The position numbers were made by a program, and so were the translations under genes. Positions 44,016 to 54,674 of a stretch of DNA of 64,000 nucleotides are shown here, piece after piece; the first letter of the stretch is position 1, and every line of letters begins with the position of its first letter. Under the pieces are notes generated by a model that searched no databases, was not told the origin of the DNA, and worked only from the letters and a program-made list of their open reading frames with translations. Origin of the DNA: Phymatolithon calcareum (Eukaryota > Rhodophyta > Florideophyceae > Hapalidiales); NCBI GenBank assembly GCA_977006965.1, contig OZ345366.1, positions 930,001 through 994,000 of the forward strand. The letters run 5' to 3'.

Positions 44016-46298
44016 TTACACCTCCCGGCCTGATCGCCCTGGCCAGTCCAAGTTGTCGCATCCAATATCCATATCCGATGCTCCGCCCACATTAAACGCA
44101 GCACGAGAACTTTCAGCTCCAGTCTCCTGATTTCGCGCGATATTTTCTCGTTCCCTTTTTTCCTCAACAAATGCAGTCCAAGAGGAGAACTCAAACTTAT
44201 CTTTCCGATAAGACACCAGCAAAGAAGGTCTCTCTTCATTTTCACTTTCCACGTTTGTTCCTCCGCCGTACATAGCAGTGACAGGGTAATCTTGTATATC
44301 CGATGCAGAGAGTGCCCTTCCACCAGGTGGACGCGGGCCGAGCGGCGCAGAAGCTAGGGCTGAGCTCGATCCTCCGTTGATTTCATCCAGACACGACGAC
44401 AAATCCATCCACGTCACATGTCCGAGACACGATGACTCCACATCACATAAGTCAAAACCGCAGAATTTTCGAAGCAATGCGTAAATACCGACAGCATGCA
44501 GATGCAATGCTCGGAGAGACAAATCTGATAGAGACAGTAATTCGTCGAAATCCTCGTACTTATACGCAGCAAGGAGAGAATCGCCGGCTACCTTGTAAAG
44601 GCTCAACGATTTGGTCATGGAAAGATAATCTGAATTCCCATTTGCCGGGTTCGTTGCATATATCCTCCAGTGTAGTACAATGGAGAGGAAGGGAAACTTT
44701 TCTGGCATCTTTTCAAACCTTATTCGGTTTCGCTTCCACTTCTCCGCCTTGTTGTGCTCATCATCCGATGCATCAACGCACTCACACAGATCGATTTTCC
44801 ACAGCTGGTCGGGGGAAATAGAAGATTGCCTCTGGTCACTTGGGGCTCTGTTCGACACGAATTTAATCCAGCATCCATCATCTTCTGCAGCGTCCAGGCT
44901 TTCATATCGCGCAATTTTCTCGACAAGGAACAGAAGGTCCTTGAACAGGATTTTCCGAGCCTCATTTCTAGCTGTTGTGAGTTTTCCCAGAAAGTGAGAC
45001 CGCATTTGCAGAACAGCGTACACTACCAGCTCCAATGTTTTGTCATGATGTCCGTTCAAGCCCATTTTTTTGCGTTTATGTTCCGCAACAGACTCCCGTG
45101 ACCTTCTCGACGAACGATCTCTACTACTTGAGGACCCTCTAGACGTAGAAGATCCAGCGGTAGAGGAAAGAAATGGGCGATCGGTGTTCTCTTCGACGGA
45201 TACAACCAGGTCCACAATCTTGTACGTATCGGTGAAGTTTCCGAAGGCCTTGAGCCATGGTGGAATATGAGCAGCGGGGTTGCGACCATAATTCGATGCC
45301 TGAGCCGATAGCCACTTCTTCGTAAGACCAACTTTCCGAGCAAGCACAAACCTGAGCACGAGAGACCAGAGCGCCGCTACACGAGTTTGGTACCTTCGGA
45401 TGCCCAAGTCCTTCACGGAACCAAAGTATGTAATCCCCATTCCAGATGTTCCTTGCATAATTTCTTGGTAGGGCATCATTCGACGAAGGGTAGTCGGATC
45501 GAGCCAACATTTAAATTCCTGGTGCTGCATGGCAAACGATGTCACGGAAACAAGCAGGAGAAAGACCAAATGCTCTTCCATACCTTGGTCTGGATTGATC
45601 AAAATGTCAACGTGCTCCATTTCAGAAGGTGGCCCTGTGGATTTGCGCTTCTTGGATGCGAGGCCGAGCTTCTTGCTCTTCGCACCGATAGCAAATCGCA
45701 CGAAAGAGTCATTCATCCTGTCCACAACAGTCTGAATGGCCAGCATCTCTCTACGCAACTCATTGTGCTTTTCCTCGTAGTCCAAAGCCATATCTTCCCT
45801 CACACGTGATAGCAATGCTATCATTTGATCACACACGGCCGCATCAGCAGGGAATGCCCTTAAATCTGCCTCGAGCTGTAGACGAGTTTGCGGCGGAAGT
45901 TGGTTTGCGGAAGATTGGTTCATGGGTGCGATTCCAGCAGTCGGCTGAGGTGGGACCCGAGAGGGCTGCATTGCAGCTATCGTGGTCGATAGCTGGCCGA
46001 GCTGGGCGCTGGAGACGTTTGATGAAGAGAGTTGTGTTCCAGATTCAGTGGATGGCCTTCGTCTGGGATGTCTCATAGGTGTGTTTCCAGCGACCGGCTG
46101 CGGTAGGACCCGAGAGGGCTGCAGGATATCTAGAGTGTTCGATAGTGCGCTGTGATGTCCGCGATGGGCGCTGGAGACGTTGGATGAGGAAGGGTGTAAC
46201 CCAGCCTCAGTCGATGGCCCTCTTCTGGGGTGGTTCGGTGATGAGCCTCTGTCCGGATTTCGACCGCGCCTTGGAGGAGGTGGTGGGGGCATGTCCAT
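44016..46298 (-). CDS. Element-associated 760-residue protein with N-terminal repeats
   Basis: Intact ORF. I start at ATG 46296-46298 because its context (CACCATGG) is ideal and the protein then begins MDMPPPPPPRRGRNP; the open frame runs 81 codons further up. Residues about 25-135 hold two ~50-residue repeats, each PRR-PSTE-G-(L)-SSSNVSSA followed by QPSRV-PQP-AG-(T/A)PM. A helical stretch (RREMLAIQTVVDRMNDSF) and a basic patch (SKKLGLASKKRKSTG) follow, then a globular middle, a Ser/Arg-rich linker and an acidic C-terminus. No catalytic motif recognised. Next to the transposase it may be a TnpA-like DNA-binding accessory, but that is inference from position. Confidence 0.6.
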   Translation of the reverse strand: MDMPPPPPPRRGRNPDRGSSPNHPRRGPSTEAGLHPSSSNVSSAHRGHHSALSNTLDILQPSRVLPQPVAGNTPMRHPRRRPSTESGTQLSSSNVSSAQLGQLSTTIAAMQPSRVPPQPTAGIAPMNQSSANQLPPQTRLQLEADLRAFPADAAVCDQMIALLSRVREDMALDYEEKHNELRREMLAIQTVVDRMNDSFVRFAIGAKSKKLGLASKKRKSTGPPSEMEHVDILINPDQGMEEHLVFLLLVSVTSFAMQHQEFKCWLDPTTLRRMMPYQEIMQGTSGMGITYFGSVKDLGIRRYQTRVAALWSLVLRFVLARKVGLTKKWLSAQASNYGRNPAAHIPPWLKAFGNFTDTYKIVDLVVSVEENTDRPFLSSTAGSSTSRGSSSSRDRSSRRSRESVAEHKRKKMGLNGHHDKTLELVVYAVLQMRSHFLGKLTTARNEARKILFKDLLFLVEKIARYESLDAAEDDGCWIKFVSNRAPSDQRQSSISPDQLWKIDLCECVDASDDEHNKAEKWKRNRIRFEKMPEKFPFLSIVLHWRIYATNPANGNSDYLSMTKSLSLYKVAGDSLLAAYKYEDFDELLSLSDLSLRALHLHAVGIYALLRKFCGFDLCDVESSCLGHVTWMDLSSCLDEINGGSSSALASAPLGPRPPGGRALSASDIQDYPVTAMYGGGTNVESENEERPSLLVSYRKDKFEFSSWTAFVEEKRERENIARNQETGAESSRAAFNVGGASDMDIGCDNLDWPGRSGREV

Positions 46299-47246
46299 GG
46301 TGCTGAATTGTTCTGATTTTACACTGGAAAACGAGTGGACTCTACTGTACTGAGCCGTGGAGGTTGCGGTTAATGGCGTATGCAGCATTCTCTGGCTCCA
46401 GATATACCTATTACACACGTGTTCAGAATGGGGACACAGTGCACTGATATAGCGCACTTCGTACATCTTCCCCAAGCTTAATATATCCATTGCTCGTGTA
46501 TGAATGAATTGAGCCTCGTGCCGTTTTTCAGTGCATTCCAAGTGGCAACTTATTAATTGCAGTTTTCATTCTCCTTTTGGAGAATGCTTGAATCATAAGC
46601 ACCGCGCTTTATTCCACTTCGTAACGGTCGCTTGAAACGTAAACATGTCCGTCCGAAATCGAGGAAAAAGAAACGTCTTGGGGACGCATTTATAAGCGAC
46701 GCACTCACATCCAAAGTGGTATGTCCGCAAACGCATGAATTGCCAGGCACAGACCTTGTCAACGACGTCGGCCCCTGTGCTGCGCTTGGCATCTACTCTC
46801 CCACGTGTGCCCGAAATTGGTCTCGCATCCATCTTGCGCTTCTTCGACTCTGCGCCCCCACCTGCCATCCACAGCGTGCTCCGCACACGTCTACTTGGAA
46901 CATATCTACCGGCGTTGCGCCGCGGGCTACAAATGTCGAACATTGCTCTTCAGCTTCCCTCCAGAGTCGGAGGTACATGAAGACGTAATTCAGACTCAAA
47001 TCAGGCATTCTGAGATCCCACTTGTCAGCCGAGGCTGTCGTGCTCGGTTTCAGGGATTTACGTCGTCGTCCGTGCTGTCTTCGCAACTCAAGTTACGAAG
47101 GGAAACAAGCTAATTGGTCAGTCGGCCAATCTGGATTGCGACGCCTCCGAGACCGTATCCTCAAACCCTTCGCCCTGCTCTCGGTATTGGAACGAGTTTA
47201 CAATGGGGCTCAGTTTGCGGCCGCCCTGTGCCATACTTTTCAGTGA
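46299..47246. other. Upstream region of the 44016 gene, no gene called
   Basis: A GC-rich patch (46650-47110) has open frames on both strands, none with a motif. The minus-strand frames could be remnants of another element gene. Confidence 0.3.
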
Positions 47247-47738
47247 GCGTTTCTAAGCGGTAAGCTGCCTCGATTTTCCATTCATAACTACACTGTGCGG
47301 ACGATGGCATTCTATGATTCTATTTCTTATGCATTTGAAGAACTTATTTGAATCAGAGCAGGCATCCCGTCATCCCCCGTGTCACTCGACAGTGACATTT
47401 AGCGAACTGCGGTCCCGCTCTACAGTAAGTGCGCCCTAATTATCTCGTTCATTTTTATATCCTTCAGCACGTTTTCGAGAGTCTTATTGGTGAGAACTAT
47501 CCCTTTTTTTGTTGTTTCAATCTTTTCTTCCGTCCAGAAAATACAACAATCAACTCATCTCGTCCTTTGTGAATCAGATCGCAATCACCCTATGTCCTGC
47601 TCCGGACTTTCCGTTTCCAAGCGTTAAGCTGCCTCAATTTTCCTTCATGACTGCATTGTGCGACGGTTGGCATTTATTGATTCGCCCGTGTCACCCGACG
47701 GTGACATTCAGCGAACTGCCGTCCCATTCTACAGTAAG
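47247..47738. repeat. Direct repeat pair
   Basis: 47247-47430 and 47609-47738 share GCGTT-AAGCTGCCTC-ATTTTCC; TTCATAACTAC-CTGTGCG versus TTCATGACTGCATTGTGCG; CCGTGTCAC-CGACGGTGACATT; and AGCGAACTGC-GTCCC-TCTACAGTAAG. The first copy has about 50 bp extra inside. No coding frame is shared. Confidence 0.7.
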
Positions 47739-50595
47739 ATTTTCCTATTTTGAAGTTTCATTCTTGACATGACTCAACTCTTGTTGGAGAGACTGACGAG
47801 AACGAATCGTGCTTTCTTCGTATTTCCGGATTTTCTTTCTGCCCAGTGATTACAAGGATTTGTGCATAGAGTTGGTTAGCAATGACATTATCGTATGGAG
47901 AATAGAAAAAAAGACATATACAGACTTTGTTTTACATGCCTCCTCACGCGAAAGTACTCTCTTGCGCTGTAGCCACGCGCAAATAGGAAGTAAATTGACA
48001 TGAGTGCTTCGACGCCTGCTCAACATCCTGCTATTCAACGACCCCTTATGCCCCATTTTATTCGGTAGATGAGCCTCCGCGTAGTATACTTATAACCTGC
48101 TGCCGATACAAATCGTCCTCAGAGGGAATGATCTACTAGCGTTGAGCCACATAAAGTATTTCCCACGTCATAGCCCTTGTGCATTTTAGCGTGGAGCATA
48201 ATGCATGTTTCTTCGGTGCCAAATGCCACACATCCAGTGCTCCTACGTTCATTGCTGAGCACGGAACTAAAAATGCTTCAAAGTACGTTAAGCATAGGCG
48301 ACAAATCTCCACACAGAACTGAAACTTTGCGGAGACCATAGCACCTATTTTATCTGCCGAATTCCATATTGGGATTTAGCGTGAGCCTGATGCTTGTTGC
48401 ACCAGTGACAAAATGAACACCTTTACAGTTACCAGTGCCCAAGGAATTCTGCATTTGTGAAAGTGTGGTAGTACAGAAGGAAATGCACGTCAAGTAAACT
48501 GATACGTCGCAGGTACGAAACCACCCGTCTTAACTGCCGAATTGCAGATTGGGAAAATGCCACAAGGCACAGGTTTCACATTACACTAACCCTCGGGGAA
48601 AGAACGTTATTTGGCACCGGTGCGGTCCCGCTGTGTACGAAAGAGGAGGGGGAAATTCATTAGTCAGAATTGTTGGCCTATAAAATTTGATAAAAAATGA
48701 ATTCTGCAGCATCAATGGTATCAAAAAAAGTTTCACGTAAAATTATGGCACAGCTGGCGTTCACATCTTGCAGACAGTGCCCGTTGCCACACAGTACTGC
48801 GCTATCTAACGTTGCACTGCGGCTTTCATTTTTCATTGTTCCTGATAGTTTAGATCAAGCAGCAACTGAAGGAACCATTTTGTGGACAGTCAAGTTTCAA
48901 TAGAATAACAATATGCCGCAAATTTAAGAACTATACAGTACTTTTTAAAAAGTCGTTTCTTGCACACTGTTGATCCATACAGGCAGCGTGTTTTCCCCCA
49001 GACTGTAGTCGGCGATATACAAACCACGATTTCACTTTGCTTTTCGGACGTTTACGGCAAATGAAGCTCATTTCTCACCTGACGAAGGCCGTATGACAAT
49101 AAGGGGCAGGAGAAGTGCTATACAGTATTGCTGGCAAATATTGTGTAAAAGAGATATCTTTGTCTCTTCAACATGGTCTTTAGAGTTCAGGCTCAGAGCA
49201 ACGTCTTAATCAACCCTTTTGCGTGAAGCAGAGATAACTCGATTTTATGAGACGTGCCTCAAAAGACAAGAATATCGCCACTTGTTTTGCAGAACCTGAT
49301 TTAGCCCAACGCTGGCCTCGTTTTTGTCCCACATTCACTGCTTCTTCCTCTCTTTCTGCGCGTGGAATATTGAAGTGGACCCCTCCTGTCAACATTTGTC
49401 CCGCATTTGCATCAAATGAATATCAATAACTATGTGAGCATGACGAAGGTGAGCTACTTTTTGAAAATATTTTAGCAGGAAGACAAATCGCATCGGAGTC
49501 CAATTATGATGGGACATCAGTTTTCGAAGCTCAACTTTTCAAACTATGTTACGAGAGATGACGACTTACCTGTCGAAAAAAATCAATGTTTTTCCAATTA
49601 CGGTCTTCTCAAGGCTTGCCCGTGTACCGCTGCGGGACAGAGACGATGTTCACCCAACTGCTTGAAACATGGGCGGGCGGTACATTTGTGAAGAATGCAT
49701 CCAACAGGTCTCGCTGATGAATCACCAAATTGAGTTCCAGCCCCGACAACCTATGAAGCAGATCAGCTGCTGGAACTCCATTGCTGAGACTGCTTTGCCG
49801 GAATAAGATCGGAAAGACTCGGAATTCGTCGGGATGAACGCCTTCTGAGCAACACAACATGGGTAATTGCATTGACCACTGAGAACAGTGACTAAGTTAC
49901 ACTTCTATTTGCCGTCAAGCCGTTACTTCCTCATCGACCCAGTGAGTAGTTTTGAGGAGCGAACCCGATCGGCAAAAAACGGGGCCATGTGCCTAACATT
50001 TTCCGACGTTGAGTTCACCACCGGAAGCCGAAGGTCGGTAGAGCTTAGCGAAATGGCCGCAAAGATGCAGACAAACCAGAGGTCAACCCTTTGTTAAGGG
50101 AAGCGTCAACCCTCATGACAAAACAACTGCTTTCGAAACAAGAAGAACAAGGCTGGAACACGCGGCCGTCATAATGCAAGAGATCTACCCCAAGAAACGA
50201 GTACATGAAGTAGAAGTAGAAACATAAGCAAAGGCATGAAGTGTGCAACAAGCCTCCCGCGCGCTAAAACACTTTAAGCAACGATGACTTTTTAAAAAAA
50301 TGGAATGGATGTTACTCGAGTTTGCAAAACGTCGTTGCAGGTACAGTAAACCATTTAGGGTAATACAGAACGCGAATCCCTCTTTTTCGTCTTTATGATT
50401 CTATCATACTGTAAGCATTGGCTGGTACGCAACGTTGTGACATTGCAGTTCGGATGACGAAATGTATCATTAACACCTATTGATGTTTTATCATCAAACG
50501 GCGCTCTGCATCACCAGTAAGATCAACTGTTGATCTCGCCTCTGCGTATGGCGCACTCAGCCTCACCCAGAACATAGCCTCAACGATCCGCCACA
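47739..50595. other. Long stretch without a supportable gene
   Basis: AT-rich with short ORFs. CTGCCGAATTCCATATTGGGA near 48354 and CTGCCGAATTGCAGATTGGGA near 48534 are a diverged direct repeat. Minus-strand 49609-49872 and plus-strand 49888-50097 have protein-like composition but no known motif. 50300-50590 would hold the promoter of the DUF1995 gene. Confidence 0.35.
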
Positions 50596-51773
50596 ATGCC
50601 CGCCTCGCCCGCCTTCGCCGGCGTTCTCTTTTCGTCGCGCCGACTCACCCGGCGCGCGCCCTCTGCGACCACCTCTCCACGTCGCGCCCCGCAGGGCGAC
50701 ACCGGCGACGTCCCTCCGACCGTGCCCCTTCGCGGCACGCCCTGCTTCACGGACCGCGTATCCAAGTCCCCAATGTCCGAGGCGGACCGTCAGACCTACA
50801 TCACTGCGGCCGCAGCCTCATTCCGCACCTATCTCTCTTCGCCGGAGTCTGAGTCGCGCGCCGTCCTGACCTTGCGCGTCCCGCAACTGGACCCTAGTTC
50901 CGACGTATACTGCCGTCGCTTCCTACTCTCTCTCACGTGGGCGCTCGTGCGTGTCGCGGCTGCGGAACGGGGATTACGTACCCGTATTCTCGTGCAGGCG
51001 CCGGGCAATTTCTATGGCGGACTCCCGCTCAGTGTTGCAGGGTTGTCGCGCTTTCTGGCGGCGGACTGGGCCATTTCGGCTGAGGACTGGCCGCCGGACC
51101 TCGTTCGTCTGGGCGAACTGGGAGAAAGGTACAGGCATACGGACGATGATGAGGTGCTTATCTGCGTCGCGCCTACAAATGCAATTGCAATGCCGGTCGT
51201 GCAGGACCTGCAGCGACTCGTGGAGAATGCTGGGGATAGACGTATTGTGCTCGTTAATCCACGTCTTGATGACGTGCCGAGTCATAGCGGCGTCATGCAG
51301 GTCGCTGGTCGAAAGGAACGCATCGAATTACTGCAAAGCTTTCGGGACGTGTTTACTTGCCGATTGTTGTATCGGTCGGGAACGGTACGATCAATCCAGT
51401 CACGAAGCACCGTTGATGCCTTGCGTTTTATGAATGATCTAACATTAATGTCGTGTGTTTGCTTTTGTTGTAGGTGTATCCGGTAGAGGGCGTTCTGTAC
51501 CACTCGTATCCAGGGGACTGGCAGGTGTGGAAAGCTGTAGGCGGAGAAAACGAGTACGAGAGGATTGGTACGTTTGAACAAAAACCGAACACGTCGGACA
51601 TCACAGACGCCTTTGCGCGACATCGATCCGAGAGAGAGCGAAAGCTGCTTGCAGAGGCTATGGGGAACGAGGCGGAGGGTATTCCGCTGCCAATAATGTT
51701 TTCTACCGCCGCACTTGGTATTGCAGGCGCGGTGCTCTATCTGAGCAACAGCGGGCTGCTTCCTCATCTATAG
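50596..51773 (+). CDS. DUF1995-domain protein, probably plastid-targeted, two exons
   Basis: Exon 1 is 50596-51384 (263 codons from ATG) and exon 2 is 51474-51773 (99 codons), giving 362 residues. The join reads LLYRSGT|VYPVEGVLYHSYPG, which restores the conserved DUF1995 C-terminal motif lost in unspliced reading. Residues 1-60 are rich in Arg, Ser, Thr and Ala with few acids, like a plastid transit peptide. The DUF1995 domain spans about 68-315, with RILVQAPGNFYGGLPLSVAG and DDEVLICVAPTNA. A C-terminal hydrophobic segment (FSTAALGIAGAVLYL) looks like one membrane span. DUF1995 proteins of plants and algae act in plastids; LPA3, a photosystem II assembly factor, is one. The exact role here is unknown. 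Confidence 0.85.
51385..51473 (+). other. 89-bp intron of the DUF1995 gene
   Basis: Donor GTACGA at 51385, acceptor TTGTAG ending at 51473, and a branch-point-like CTAAC at 51439-51443, about 30 nt before the acceptor. It is a phase-0 intron. Confidence 0.8.
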
Positions 51774-52079
51774 GTGTGGGAATTCGGTGTTTAGCTTTTT
51801 TGTGGGTTAGAGGATCACTGACAAACTTTACGATTGATACAAACTGTATCCGGGAATACGCCGAGGAAAATATAATGTCTACTAAGGACTAGATCCGTAT
51901 AAGATTTCTGTGTTATTAAGGCGAATGCCAATTAAAGACGAACGGACACGATGATCGCATGGGGTCTTGCAAAGCAATCGGGATTGCTTACGAAAACCAA
52001 TCAGGCAAGAGTTCGATGATGCAATTGCACAACGGAATCACGACAAATATTAGAAACATACATTTTCGGAATGAAGGAG
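51774..52079. other. 3' spacer between DUF1995 and RRM genes
   Basis: The two genes converge here. Nothing further seen. Confidence 0.4.
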
Positions 52080-52310
52080 CTACGCCAGCGTCATCTTGAT
52101 GATCTGGTCGTCAATCGTCGAACCATCGTACATCTCCACAGCTGAGCTTGCAATTTCGGCAGAATTGAATGCCACCCAACCGGCGTATCTGCCCTCGTAC
52201 TTAGTGAAACCGGCATCATGAGGAAGTCTTCCAAGAACTAGGAAGTGATTCATGAGGGTCTTCCTGGTGGTATCTTTGCAGATGCATCGAACGAAAACGA
52301 TATGCGCCAT
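52080..52310 (-). CDS. Single-RRM RNA-binding protein
   Basis: 76 codons from ATG 52308-52310. The whole protein is one RNA-recognition motif. It has RNP2-like IVFVRCI at residues 4-10, a helix (TTRKTLMNHFLVLG), RNP1-like YAGWVAFNSAE at about 42-52 with one aromatic position changed from the usual K-G-[FY]-[GA]-F-V-x-F, a second helix, and a last strand after DGSTIDDQIIKMTLA. Small single-RRM proteins bind RNA in splicing, transport or stress responses. A further upstream exon is possible but none is evident. It converges on the DUF1995 gene. Confidence 0.65.
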   Translation of the reverse strand: MAHIVFVRCICKDTTRKTLMNHFLVLGRLPHDAGFTKYEGRYAGWVAFNSAEIASSAVEMYDGSTIDDQIIKMTLA

Positions 52311-53819
52311 TATTGATGCCTGGGATGGTCACAATGTAGTTAGATTGTGCGAAGGCGCTTTTGTCGATCTGTCTTAGAGTACGAGCTGGAAGAAAAGTGA
52401 CACGGTACTTGCTTCTTCTCTATTCCTGATCTGTAGCGACTGACCCTTCCATAACCAGTGATGTCTACGGTTATTTTTTCCATGTCAGTTGCTACTGACA
52501 TTGAAAAAATCTCGAAAATTACCAGTGGCAGGCAGGGATACTGTCGTTCGTAAACATGCTCTCTTGATGGAGTGGAGTGCACCTTTTCCTACCAGTCGAA
52601 AACTCCGAGATTTTTTGCACGCGAGCGTTTCACGGTGCCTAATATTTCAACACCACTTTCGCAATTTTAGTCACAACTCCCTACAGACAAACAGTGTATG
52701 TTTTGAAATATCCCATGAAGCGCTCAATTTCACATAAGGCTCATTTGTTCTCTTCAATCCTGATGATGTCACGAATTGGCGATGGTAGTAACTGGTGAAG
52801 AATCCATTGCTGAATGGAGAACGAGTGTTGAGAGCCCTGAATAAGAGTCTGCCTAGACGAACGAGGCAAATAATTGCATCAGCTACAGAAGCGCTGGCGT
52901 CGGCCAGAGCAATCAGGATTGGAAGAGAGTCTACTAGTTTTGAAATTTGCAGACTTTGTAGTCCTTCGAATCCGAGTGAGAAATACTTCCTTCCACGGCA
53001 TACGAAATCCTATTTGGGGTACGTCGAAGAGGAGGGGCCGGTGTACTTCCTAGGGCTCCAACAGAGCACCTACCGCTGATGAACAGGACTGATAATAGTT
53101 CAGCAGTCTCCTGATTATTCGCGAAGACCGTTGGTATGACAAATATGGAATACGGCGAGAGCGTCCTGCTGTTTGCTAGCTGCTCGCTTACAAGCTTTCA
53201 ATCCCCTTACAGTCTTCCAGTTACAGGGGAAAGCAAGAGAAAGACACAGCGCTTAACTTGACAAGCGGATAATGAAGCGTACATTTTCCTGCTCTCAAGT
53301 GCAAGTGCCCAGAGAGTTGGGCTTGGGCATGCCAGAAAGGCCCGATGCACAGAATGTCGAGTTCGCCAATTCAGTATCCGGTTTCGATTCCGCTATCTAC
53401 ACATCACGGTTCGCCACTAGCTTATTTTCTTTGGGTCGACCAGTCGTGAATCCTCAGCGCTGAATCGCCATCCAGACCCCACGTACTCAGACGACTTTTC
53501 TATCCTTGTCTGTAATAACCCGAGAGGCCCAGAAGACCAAGGCAAGAATGATTCTCCCTAGCCGCTTTTTACTCAACCTTGGATCGAGTCCGCGACGAGC
53601 ATGAGAAAATAGCTGAAATGACTGTGGGATCTAGAAAATTTCTGGATCCCTCCGTTGTGCAGTCAGGAGGTAATGAGTGTACAGCTTGCTTTACCGTCGA
53701 CAGTGGGGGCATCACAATGGTTTCCTCTCAGTCTGTGCCTCTGTGCCGTTTTATTTTCTTGTTTGTCATGGAGTTTTGTAGACACCATGGCAAATTTTGT
53801 CGATGTAGTGAAGTTGTAA
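52311..53819. other. Stretch without a supportable gene
   Basis: Short ORFs only. The ORF at 53579-53986 overlaps the inverted repeat beginning at 53820 and is not trusted. Confidence 0.35.
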
Positions 53820-54210
53820 GAGGGGCCTTCTTGAGAATTCATCAAAATCGCGGCATAGACCCAGTCAAAAAAGTCCTCATTACCAGTCATTATTTCGTGG
53901 ACTGGTTACCAGGACGCGGCATAGGTTTTCAGTGGCTGAGTGTTGATTTGCAAACTTTCGCTTCAGATGTTTTTGCACACTTTTGAGCAAAAACTTGAAA
54001 CATCACGAAAAGTTTAGTTGAAAAGCAATTCCACTTCCGAAAACTAAAAATCGTTATGAGAAAAATATCCCATAGATGAGCACATCAGCCACGCCATACC
54101 TATGCCGCGTCCTCATTACCAGTGAAAATATTTCGGACTGGATTTGAGGACTTTTCCAGACTGGTAGTGCGGACGCAAAAATCGAATTCTCAAGAAGGTC
54201 CCTCTGTAAG
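53820..54210. repeat. Long inverted repeat with ~110-bp arms
   Basis: 53820-53930 and the reverse complement of 54095-54210 share GAGGG-CCTTCTTGAGAATTC; ATTTTTGCG versus AAAATCGCG; AAAGTCCTCA; ATTACCAGT; and GGACGCGGCATAGG. The spacer is about 165 bp. The form is that of a foldback or MITE-type element with decayed arms. Confidence 0.65.
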
Positions 54211-54674
54211 CAGTCCCTCCCAGTAGAAGGAGATTGAATTACGTTAGTCTACTGTCAAGAGTAAGGTCTGAAAGAGGCCAGTCCATCCGCAGAATAGAGA
54301 CAGAGTTGTGATGACAAATTTGCCATCGCTGCCCTACTCGACTCTCCTTCTTTACCTACTCAGTTTGTTAGGCAAGCAGGCAAACAATTTCAATGCAAAC
54401 CGGTACTGGGGAGCGGACGGGAAGAAGGTCGTGGTGTTCGAGCAGTCTGAAAGTGGACTTAGATATCCTGATGTACTACAGAACAGCGACATGTTCAATG
54501 CGATCCATTGCATATTATATTATCTCCCTATTGCTCCCAAAATACATCGTAAAAAGATAGCTAGATGCATAACGGAACGTTGGCTCATCCAGCATAAATA
54601 CTTCATAACCACGTGAGCAAGTCTGCAAATACTTTTTCATAATAGATACCACAGACACCATCTAACAAAAGCAG
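54211..54674. other. Spacer with one unrecognised ORF
   Basis: An ORF at 54308-54616 from ATG begins with a hydrophobic stretch (LPYSTLLLYLLSLLG). It could encode a small secreted or membrane protein. I cannot support it further. Confidence 0.3.
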
